A stretch of DNA of 64,000 nt, from positions 36,795,001 through 36,859,000 of the forward strand of contig NC_089037.1 of assembly GCF_034140825.1 (NCBI RefSeq), given 5' to 3'. Origin of the DNA: Oryza sativa Japonica Group (lineage: Eukaryota > Streptophyta > Magnoliopsida > Poales > Poaceae). A program made the translations under genes and the position numbers. This document shows positions 55,501 through 64,000 of the stretch, one piece after another. Numbering within the stretch: position 1 is the first letter of the stretch; every line of letters begins with the position of its first letter. Below the pieces are notes generated by a model. The model did not search any database, was not told the DNA's origin, and saw only the letters and a program-made list of their open reading frames with translations.

Positions 55501-58500
55501 AGTGATAAGATAACATATAAACTACTTATTTTAGTCTCTAGCACATGAAAACTAGAGGTGTATCATTTTATGCAGACAAGTGTCATAAATCTCCTATTGC
55601 TACAAACAGGTAGAGGTTAACCTGAGTTAAGCCGTCAGTTGGAATTAGGCGGCGATAATCTGTTTCGGTTCCAACAAGAATTTTGTTGCAGTTCTCGTCC
55701 AACTTAGACAATAAGTCAAGGAAAATTTCCCGCTGCATCCCATCCTACAAAACCAAGAGAAAAACAAAAGGTGAAAGGGAAGCACACCATTGTTTTAACT
55801 TCAAGTCAGCACCTTGTAATTTCTAGTAGATGAATGTTGTGCCTTGAAAACAGTTAGATCACAAGAAGATATTCATGTATAAATAGGTAGTAGTAGTTTA
55901 AGCCATGGAATGATACTTTGATGAAATTTAACTGCTAAATTCATCATTAACTAGAAGAAACAAAGATGCATTACAGGAATTATTTAGTGTCTGCACCTCT
56001 TGGCTTAGTTGGACAATTCTAGTTTAGCTCCTCTAAAAATCCAAGATTGCTACTTGAGATACTCTTTCCATCATCTTATATATGTGACAAGTTGTTCTGA
56101 TCTCTAGGAGTAAAGTTGAAAACACCTACTGAAGTTCATCCCCAGGTTAAAGTTTTTTTTGGGCCAGAATATGAAGTATTTGATAAAAAAGTAGAAAAAA
56201 ATCATAAAAAACGACTTGCCTGATTCAGATCTTCAGGTGCTTTATTACTGGTCGAAACAAGCACAGTTCCTGTGCTTAACAATCTGCTGAGAATACCAGA
56301 CAGAGCTACAACGGCAAATACATCGATTGTCTGCATAGATGAAGTTTCCCAGTGTATTAAAAAAATACTATGGATACCAGAAATTATTACATTAACAATG
56401 GAAATAAAATATTTGTTTGAAAGCTAATACTATTACATACATACAGGTGCAGTAGCAAAAAGGTACTCAAGAGATGCACATAGCATACCTCATAGTACAG
56501 AAAGAACTGAGATTGAACTTTTTTTTAATGGGCATCAGCATCAAGTACTGAGAAGAAAAAATAACTAATTAATTTGAGCTTTACTAGACAATCTTATTTA
56601 CCACCATTAACAATAACTGACACTCGATCAATTATTTTTCCATATACTTGTGATTATGTAGATGCTATATAGCACACGTGCTATATAACATACACTATGT
56701 AAAGTAAAAGATTTAGTGAAGAGACAGCCAAGATAAGCAAAATTAGATTTCACAAGAAATATTCAACAAGATTATTCTTTACTCCTTTTATGTAATTGCA
56801 ACAGATTGCTAAACCTAGGAGTAATCTGGTAAACAAGATCCTATCTGTGGCAGGAATGCCAATTCTCGTTTTTAGAAATAATAACATACAGGAAAATGAC
56901 TTGAATATTCAAAATATCAAAGTTCATGTACCTGTATCTCGTCAAAGCATAGAATGCTTGCTCCACTCTTATTTGCTTGTCTATCAACAAGAAATTTGTC
57001 AGCGACAGCTAAAAGGATATGGTTTTGTTGTGTATTTTGTTTGTACTTCTCTTCCCCAATTAGCCACTCCTTAATTTTCCCATCAAAAGGGAGGCTTGAT
57101 ATCCAACTGAAAGCACTCGACTCAATAGACTTGTCCTCATCACGTCTCTTCCATACATCATGCATATGATCATGTATTTCAAGCATAGCCTGCATAAAAA
57201 GGAACTCAACACTATTCAGAAAAATGCTAAACAACAGAACACCAACTGAATATGTTGGTAACCATTCAACAAGTTAGTTCACAGAATTCTGCTATTCCTA
57301 GCCACCTAGCACACAAAGTGCAGCTAGGAACTTGAGTTCAGTTGGACATGCACACTGCTCGATGAACAACAGATCAGATTTTTCTTCTTAACAATTGTTC
57401 TTCAAATATAATAGTTGCGCGTTCATTCCAATGAATGAACAGGCACTACCATGCATAGTTCTAAACTAATTACCTCGTGAAAGTGGAATCTCCTCCTGTG
57501 CTTGATAAGACCTTCTGTGGCCCCATAGAACATGTCCATCAGCATTGTCTTTCCTATGTTGCCAAAAGGACAACATTAACACGATAAATGATAAATAATG
57601 AGTGTTTGATTAAAAATATGAACCAGGAGAAAGAATTAGTTATTCATATGCAGGCCATGTTAGGATATTAGAAGAATGATGGGATCAAAAAACTATTATA
57701 ATGAAGTTATTGATTAGTTTACCACTTCCAACATTGCCGTAAAGATATATTCCTTTCGGAGCAATGGGTGCAACAGGCTTCTGGCCAACCAAGGTATCCA
57801 GTTTCTTTTCTCGGTTCAAATATGAGACCCATTTCCCAACTCCAGGTTCTATATTTCCTCTTCTTTTCCTGGAATTAATCACCAAACGAAAAGTCAAATA
57901 ACACCATGCAACAAGTTGAACAATCTGTTTAGTTACATTGTTCTTGGTTTCGCAAGCAAAGTTCAGTGCATGTATTGTACATGATACTTGTTTTATCGTC
58001 ATTTTAGTGCTAGTGTTATTGAAGGAGTTGGTAGTCAGAAGTCAGAAGTTCAGTGCATGTATTGTACATGATACTTGTTTATCGTCATTTTAGTGCTACT
58101 GTTATTGAAGGAGTTGGTAGTCAGAAGTCAGAAGAGAAGTCTATAGATAAATAAAAGGGATAGTGGAACTTCATCTAATTTCAAGAATGACTTAGTGAAA
58201 ATACCACATGGGGAACAATGGGTAGATTTCAGTTAGAAGAAAAAATATCACCTTGACACTAACTTGTCAAGAAACCCCCTTTTCTCATCTATCCACACCC
58301 CATCACGCTGTTTATCCTCAGCTTCTTGAACAAGAAGCCTTCGCCTTTGTTTCTCCCGGGTATTTTCCCACATAGAGAGTCTTGCCTGCACTTTATGCAG
58401 AAATAATATTATTGAAAAAAATGTGAAAAAGGTACTACTAGTAACTAGTAGTAGTGAACACAAGGCACATGCAGCTTACATGGTAATCCTCCATTTCCAT

Positions 58501-59058
58501 CTCGTATTGCTCAAGTCGTCTAAGTAAGTTGTCCAGCTGAGTTGCTACATTTTCCTGGTAGATGTCATGTTGGAGTTTCCCTTGGCTCACCAGATCCCTG
58601 TAGAGCGTAAGAGGACCTTCAGATAGAACACAAAGGGTATGAGAAAACCAAAATTAAGAAGAAAAGTCACATATGCGGTTGGATTTCAGACGAAAAAACG
58701 AAATTATGGATCGCGAACGGTAGCGTGATGTGGAATTACATCCATCAGATAAAATGATCGGCAGCTTGCTTACGGGGAAAAAAAAGAGGAAAAAATCTTA
58801 AGATGCTACGGCTGTACAGGCACTTTTGCCAGTGAGAGTGATCAGGAAGAGGCGGAGCGGTAGGGGATCGGATCACGCGGGAGGGCGATTACCTGATTTC
58901 CGGGCTTGATCGGACGCCCCCGGCGCGTGGTGGAGCAGACGGGGGAGGCCGGGGGCGGAGGGCAGCGGCGCATCGCGGTGGCGGGCGACGGCGGGGAGGA
59001 GGGCGGTGGAGGTTAGCAGTGATCGGCGGGCAATGGCACGGTGTAGACGGGGTATCAT
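52563..59058 (-). CDS. AFG1-like (LACE1-type) mitochondrial AAA+ ATPase
   Basis: Fourteen exons on the minus strand, the first 59058-58893, the second starting at 58616, the last 52694-52563. The N-terminus (MIPRLHRAIARRSLLTSTAL) is mitochondrial-presequence-like. Then come GPLTLYRDLVSQGKLQHD, a helical stretch (QLDNLLRRLEQYEMEMED), Walker A in GIYLYGNVGSGKTMLMDMFY, HRRRFHFHEAMLEIHDHMHD, Walker B ILCFDEIQ, sensor-like VLVSTSNKAPEDL, VGTETDYRRL, and FISDIPAMSMKIRDKARRFI with TLIDELYNHHCRLVCLA. The end reads EEMFAFRRAISRLIEMQTSL followed by a Ser/Gln-rich tail. AFG1/LACE1 proteins act at the inner mitochondrial membrane in protein turnover and respiratory-complex upkeep. The last intron contains two MITEs. 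Confidence 0.93.
52880..53081. mobile_element. Tourist-like MITE in the AFG1-like last intron
   Basis: 202 bp with TTA on both sides (52877-52879 and 53082-53084). The ends GGGTTTGTTCAGATTGTAGC and GGCATCAAAGTAAACAGGCCC and the inner words CCTTACCAAATTTTAGCA show the same family as the element at 15413-15570. It directly abuts a Stowaway-like element. Confidence 0.78.
53087..53344. mobile_element. Stowaway-like MITE in the AFG1-like last intron
   Basis: About 258 bp. The left arm CTCCCTCCATTTTAGGTTAT and the right arm (reverse complement CTCCCTACGTTTCAGGTTAT) both continue AAGATGTTTTGA, with paired GTCAAACTGCTTCAAGTTTGA. TA precedes it; the right flank has CA instead of TA. Confidence 0.78.
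57961..58133. repeat. Near-perfect 87-bp tandem duplication in an AFG1-like intron
   Basis: Two adjoining copies (57961-58047 and 58048-58133), each starting GTTCAGTGCATGTATTGTAC, differ only by one T in a T run and one G/C change. The closeness indicates a recent slippage or unequal-exchange event. Confidence 0.92.
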
Positions 59059-59210
59059 CGGTGGGTGGCGGGGGATTGGAGGGCGGAGCTAGAGGGAGAG
59101 GGACAGTGGCGCCGCCGCCGTTGGCCTCGACCGGAGTAGTAATAATGTCGCCGGTGACGGGGGCGGGAGGGGAGGTGACGCGGCATCTCTCCTCACCGCT
59201 CGCCCTCAGA

Positions 59211-59312
59211 TGGGCCTGGGCCTTCCTTGCCGTTAGGTTCGGCCCATGTAAGAAAAAGTACTTTTAATGGGCTGATTAGCCTATTATAAATGGGCCTATG
59301 TTTGTGGGCCTA
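59211..59312 (-). promoter_or_regulatory. AFG1-like promoter with site II cluster
   Basis: TGGGCC boxes at 59211-59216, 59217-59222, 59291-59296 and about 59305-59310, plus GGCCCA at 59241-59246, lie 150-250 bases upstream of the start at 59058. This is the usual pattern for nuclear genes of mitochondrial proteins. Confidence 0.6.
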
Positions 59313-61367
59313 ATTGGAGTTTCATCCGTCGGCCACGGTGGCACGGTGGAGGGCTGGAGGCCCAAAAATAATACTGTGCCGTGGTGTTCCTGTAGCAAGT
59401 AATAGTAAGTACTCACTCTATTATGCAAAGCATAGGCATAGCCAAGGCTATTAATGCCAAGCCTATACGTAAACGTTAATTGGCATGCCTATCAGCTTAT
59501 GGGATCATATGTCCACCTAGATCGATACGGAAAGAGCTCCTCTCGTGTACTGCCTTTTGACGTGAATCTCTGATATATGTGAATCCATTAACTATTGGAT
59601 CCGTATATTAACCTCTCAAAATCAGAGAATAGTAAGTTAAAGGATCACGTCCCGATCGATCGCTAATTAGAGTCTTGCAAATGACGATAGCCAGCTGCTA
59701 AGCCGCCGTACATGTACGTACGATGCATTAGCGTACGTTTCACCATCAAGCATGCATACTGCCGCTGAATTAATCAATGGCTGTCATGTATAGGAGTATA
59801 TATACACGCACGACCTTGCTGGCCTGGCCTACTACGTAGTACTTGCACTTTACCTACTTCTATCTTCATGCCCTCAAAGCCGAAAAGCAAGCGCACATAG
59901 ATATCCATCGAACATCGATCGATTAATCGATCATGCGCAGATAACCAAGAATGTTAGGTCGCTGTCCCCCTCCCCGTCTATACCGTCCAATTGCAACTGA
60001 TTGATTTTTTAGCACTAAACGCAAAATAAAAAAGACACGAATATTAGAGAATGATATAATATCAAATAAGTAGAAGGGGTGAAGCTTCGAATCCAGGTCA
60101 TCTAGTCCACCATCTCGTGGAGCTAGCCGGAAGACTCGTGGATGTTTCTCAACACTAAACGCAAAATTCGATCGTGTGATTAAACTTGCAGCCGAATTAG
60201 TTTCAGGTTAATTTAAAATTTCAAGGGTGGGCCCTATTTCATTTTCATGGACGATGAGAAAATAATTAATCAGCTACCATACTACACATATATACAGATA
60301 CAGTCTTAATTGGATTGTTTAATTTACTGTATGACACTGCCAATTTGCCATCGCGATCTCGTTTCAGATTTCCAGCAACATCCATAATTATGTGCCATGC
60401 ATACAATCATACTTATATATATCCCACTTAATTATGTGCACGGCACTGGCTCTAGCAAAAGAAAGTGCATGCAAAACCCACGGCAAAATACCATATGCAT
60501 CGTACACGGTCTGCACACGGATTGCAGTCCAGCAAAGTGGGCAACCATCAGCACGCATTGCAACAGCAAAACCCCATCCAAATTGCCTCCACCCACGATA
60601 CGCACCATCGATCGCTAATATGGCCCACATCGTACGCGTTAATTACACAAACAAAAGATCACCTAATTACATGTTAACTCATCTCTAGCTCATGAGTAAT
60701 AGCAGCAGCTTAATTTCCTATGATCAATCACACCAAAGTAAATCGTTCTCCGGACATAATACAACGACGACCATGGTCCATGGGGGAAGAAAAATCAGAA
60801 CGTAAAATGAAAATGTCTTTAATGAAATTGATCGTCTCATCGGCCGACCAGGCAAAAAATATATATGAAAATGTCCTGTTACGTTCGTCAGAATTCTGAA
60901 ATTATGTATACTAGTAGTAAATGGTATAATTCAGACCTCTTATGTTTTCACCAATTCTCATCGTTGAACAATGGAGTGATAATAGCCTTTTTTGTTTACC
61001 TGGTTCATACTTCAGAATAGCCAAATGCCACCAGTAGCTGGTATGCATCAGTGCCACACCTGGGATGGGCTTGAAGATCGACAACAGTTTTCATAAGACC
61101 CAGAAAGAATATGGTCTCCATCCATTATTTTATCGACCTTTTCTGGTTTAGTCTTGAGCTCATAGATTTGGGTCTGGTCAGAATATATGCCATGAATTCA
61201 TAAAGTTTGCGAGAATGAAATAATCCTTACTTTTCTAACTCCAAAGATAAAGATACCCAATGAAGAAATTGAATATTTTCATAGGACCAAAGAGGAAATG
61301 GAATTTTTTTTAGAGGTTCTAATAAAAGCTTATATACACCCACTCTGTATGGCTTCATTTACAGCTA
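59313..61367. other. Long intergenic region, no gene seen
   Basis: About 2 kb of AT-rich DNA with scattered CATGCATG- and CGATCGAT-type palindromes. Overlapping frames at 60388-60688 on both strands show no family features. It includes the 3' UTR of the gene ending at 61368. Confidence 0.55.
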
Positions 61368-61872
61368 CTAACTAGATTGTGGAACAGAACATTTGACTTG
61401 CACCTCAGCTTCCTCCTCCTCTGCTGCAGGCAAACACTTCTCATGCGGGCACGGCCTGGCGAAGAATTTGGGGATCCTGTCCCCAGGCATAATAACGGGC
61501 AAACCACACTCTTTCTCTGCTTTCTCGTTCTGCAAACAACAATACATGGGGATCATTCTTAGATTTCTGTAAGTCTACAAGAAACGATCATTTCAGGTTA
61601 AGATCAAAGTAAGATATGAATAGGGATCGTTAGTACTGTAGTACCTTGTGATCAGATGTTGTCTTGCTCGGAGACGCAATGGAGATGACGGTGTGCTGGC
61701 CTTCTTGGAGTATCACATCAGGATGCCGAGACCAGAGGAAGGCACGGAGCTTGTCCCAGTGGTAGCAACATGAGAAGATGCCACTGAGGGAGAAGATAAC
61801 AAAGATCAGGAGCGCCGTCCCTAGGGGAAAACCCAGAGTTGGCCTTGAGGAATGTGCCATTGGAATCGTCAT
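61368..61872 (-). CDS. At5g65660-like small membrane protein
   Basis: Two exons on the minus strand, 61872-61645 and 61529-61368, joined in phase 0, give 129 aa. The conserved N-terminal block SSRPTLGFPLGTALLIFVIF continues SLSGIFSCCYHWDKLRAF. It has one transmembrane segment (about residues 16-34), a CC pair just inside it, and a basic flank. The second block, VIMPGDRIPKFFARPCPHE, with a Cys-rich acidic tail completes the family pattern of Arabidopsis At5g65660 (annotated as a hydroxyproline-rich glycoprotein family member; function unknown). I start at MTIPMAHSS because a TATA box lies at 61972-61979; an in-frame ATG at 61956 would fall too close to it. MAHSS at 61860 is possible too. Confidence 0.85.
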
Positions 61873-61971
61873 GGATGGAGCAGGCGTCAGATCTCCAAGC
61901 TTATACATATGCATCAGTTGGCTCCTGCTCATTTGGTTAAGAGCCCAGACTTGCAAGGTAAGGAGACTGGG

Positions 61972-61979
61972 TATTTATA
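61972..61979 (-). promoter_or_regulatory. TATA box of the At5g65660-like gene
   Basis: TATAAATA on the minus strand predicts a transcription start near 61945, which supports an ATG at 61872 or 61860. Confidence 0.6.
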
Positions 61980-64000
61980 CTTGCAGCCAGGGCACCTTGC
62001 ACGGACAGAGGATGATGAGAAGTGGACTGGCTTGCACGGCCAGGAAGACGGAACCATCCGTGGTACTGGCTAGTGCTGTGGCCCACATGCATCTGCTGGT
62101 GCCCGCTGGTAGTGCTTGATGCTGATCTCACTGCCTGTCTTTTCCAAGAAAAAGAAGCTGTTTAAATTATATGAACACATAGCTTTATAGGGTGGGAGAA
62201 AAGGTAATGAATTTCACTTCGGACAAAAACTACAGGTATGTTCACAAGCAAATGTTTATTAGGCAAAGGATGATGAAATGATTTACTGATGTACTGAAAT
62301 GTTTCAGCTTCAGAAGGACAAAAACATATCAGCCTAGCAGGGCAGCAGGTTGGCAATGAAACACTCCATGCGGATTTTCTAAGGAAAAAAAATTACTGAG
62401 ACTCAGAGTTTACAGCTTTAACCGAGTAAAGAGGAATCAGAAAGTGGGCTCAAAAAGATTGACATACAACATGAACCTACTATGCAAGAGCACATAGGAG
62501 ATGAACATGCATCACTTTATCTAAGTGTTCTTCATCATTCACCTTTTGAATACTATATGCTTTTCAATAGATAAAGTGCCAACAGATTGAGTATCCTGGA
62601 CGAAATCCACACTTGTGTACGGATGCCACACATGTCAACTTATCAGGAAAATGTGGCTGCTCTTGTGATGTCAAAAAAAATGTGACTGCTGACCATAACT
62701 GTATTAAGCCTGGAAGCTAGCCTAAATAAGGGAAACTTCACTCTATGGTGTACCAAGTGCCATGAACAAGTTTTTTTCAGTCATAATAGGACACTGCAAC
62801 ACATTAGAATGACCCAACAGCTTTACAATTCTACACAAGAAGCAAACCGCCGGGAGCAAAAGAATTGTAATCATAAATAAATCCGTAGTTAGCAAATAGA
62901 TCAGCACAAGGCAACTAGTTCTTAGGTCCAGTCTTTCCTATCCAAAACGGTGTGTCAAGCATGTTTTCAATTCAACCAATAGTTACTAATATGTTAGCTA
63001 GCTAGGTTCAACTTTGGCATCAGTTGAGCTGCATGAGCAATCCAATTCACCTGTTTCCCACTTGGAGGTTCCCACATGCATAAATAATAACAGAGATAAA
63101 CAACTTTAATGATCGCACTACATCCTGTCGGAAAAATTGTTATGCACATTGGTGGGCTCGCTTCCTGGTTTTTCTTCAATGGTTCGTGGCCTAGTATATC
63201 GAATCTGGAACATACACTCACCACATGTTTGTAGAAGCAGATCGAGGAATTTGGTACAGAAAAAGATACTGATGGGAACAAGCAAATTTAGTGATCAAAA
63301 CAAGCACGATGTATCGAGAGGTCTATGAAATTAGTATCAGACAGAAAATGTGTACGGTGGAAGAAAATTGTGTGGGTAGCTATAGCAGATACATATATGA
63401 TTTACAGATTCTGCTCCAATTCATGAAGGAAACATAATATAATCGTGTGGGTAGCTAAATACCCTTAGCAGTTAGCAGCATCACAATTTTAGGCTCTCTA
63501 GTGCAGAAGTTGAACAATACATGTTGGATAAATTAGGTTTATAGAATTACTTCCACATCATCCAGCCAATATGCCACTGTACTGGGACCTAGCACCACTA
63601 GCAATAGTGATGCACCCTAGGCTCCTAACCCACCTACAAGGCTACAACGAAGCTATTTGAGAGGGACCTCTCCGGTAAGACTTTAGGTAAGTGCTCTTCC
63701 ATATTATTACAGAACACACAAGAAAACTGTACTGCTCACCATCAGTCATGGTCTGGTAAATCAGGCGTCAGATCCCAAATGTTACACGACACAGTGAGTA
63801 GTACATAATCCATTCTACAAAATTACAATCATGGATAAACTTCATATTTATAATGTAACTGCAAAACTTAGCTGTACTCATCCATCATTTGTACGCCTCA
63901 ACTGAAGTAACCTGACGGTAATCAGTTCCAACTATTGGAACTTTGCAATTTATCTAGATGCTCTTCAATATTTGTATTCACTTTGTCTGATTATGTAAAA
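61980..64000. other. Right-hand region, no firm gene
   Basis: AT-rich sequence. Two minus-strand stretches look weakly coding. At about 63206-63117, after the acceptor-like TGTATGTTCCAG, a frame reads IRYTRPRTIEEKPGSEPTNV and then HNNFSDRM before a stop. At about 63995-63896 fragments are reminiscent of AFG1-family ATPases. Neither is enough for a gene model. Confidence 0.4.
63896..63995 (-). pseudogene. Possible AFG1-family fragment at the window edge
   Basis: One minus-strand frame reads NIEEHLDKLQ and an overlapping frame continues KVPIVGTDYRQVTSVEAYK before a stop. AFG1-family proteins have a matching segment just before the second half of the ATPase (in the gene at 52563-59058: LSKLDENCNKILVGTETDYR). 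The shift of frame between the two parts and the early stop suggest a broken copy, or an exon border I cannot resolve at the edge. Weak call. Confidence 0.25.

Noticed and set aside
60388-60688. Overlapping 70-98-codon frames on both strands
   Set aside because: No family features, no promoter or splice context; probably chance in an intergenic stretch.

Overview
The window is plant nuclear DNA from a grass, very probably rice (Oryza sativa) or a close relative. The evidence is intron-rich genes with GC-rich, Ala/Arg-biased first exons and AT-rich introns, many rice-type MITEs (Stowaway-, Tourist- and Mutator-like), and a Ty1/copia element with short LTRs. From memory, unchecked, the order mitochondrial EF-Tu / CGFS glutaredoxin / RPN5 fits the distal long arm of rice chromosome 3.

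Layout: 1242-3225 (-) At4g14100-like secreted protein, 2 exons; 4519-4896 (+) plantacyanin; 6121-7666 (+) BTF3/NAC-beta; 8753-9400 (-) one-exon protein with a possible Tudor/agenet-like end; 10398-13784 (-) mitochondrial EF-Tu, 12 exons, head-to-head with 14098-15874 (+) plastid CGFS glutaredoxin; 16256-17235 a Mutator-like element with internal ORF; 18038-21503 (-) proteasome subunit RPN5, 11 exons; 21.8-24.2 kb intergenic with a diverged direct duplication; 24315-27063 (+) FRIGIDA-like gene whose 3' part is tandemly duplicated and decayed at 27.6-29.4 kb, followed by a minisatellite; 30210-37566 (+) plastid RAD52-like gene holding a young, whole-looking copia element (31638-36909) in its third intron; 39253-43782 (+) WD40 protein; 45317-47484 (+) AKR2-type ankyrin protein; 48924-51219 (+) pantothenate synthetase; 52563-59058 (-) AFG1-like ATPase, 14 exons; 61368-61872 (-) At5g65660-like membrane protein. 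The last 2 kb hold only weak hints of a further minus-strand gene.

These are unlinked housekeeping genes, each with its own promoter, not an operon or a single pathway. Several (BTF3, EF-Tu, glutaredoxin, AFG1, At4g14100-like) have GGCCCA/TGGGCC site II boxes upstream, the usual signature of co-ordinated growth-related nuclear genes for organelles and translation. I found no CRISPR, phage or other exotic system and no tRNA or rRNA gene I could support. The most interesting items are the copia insertion beside a splice donor, the Pack-MULE-like element, the FRIGIDA-like 3' duplication, the RPN5 exon that codes only the start codon, and the shared EF-Tu/glutaredoxin promoter.
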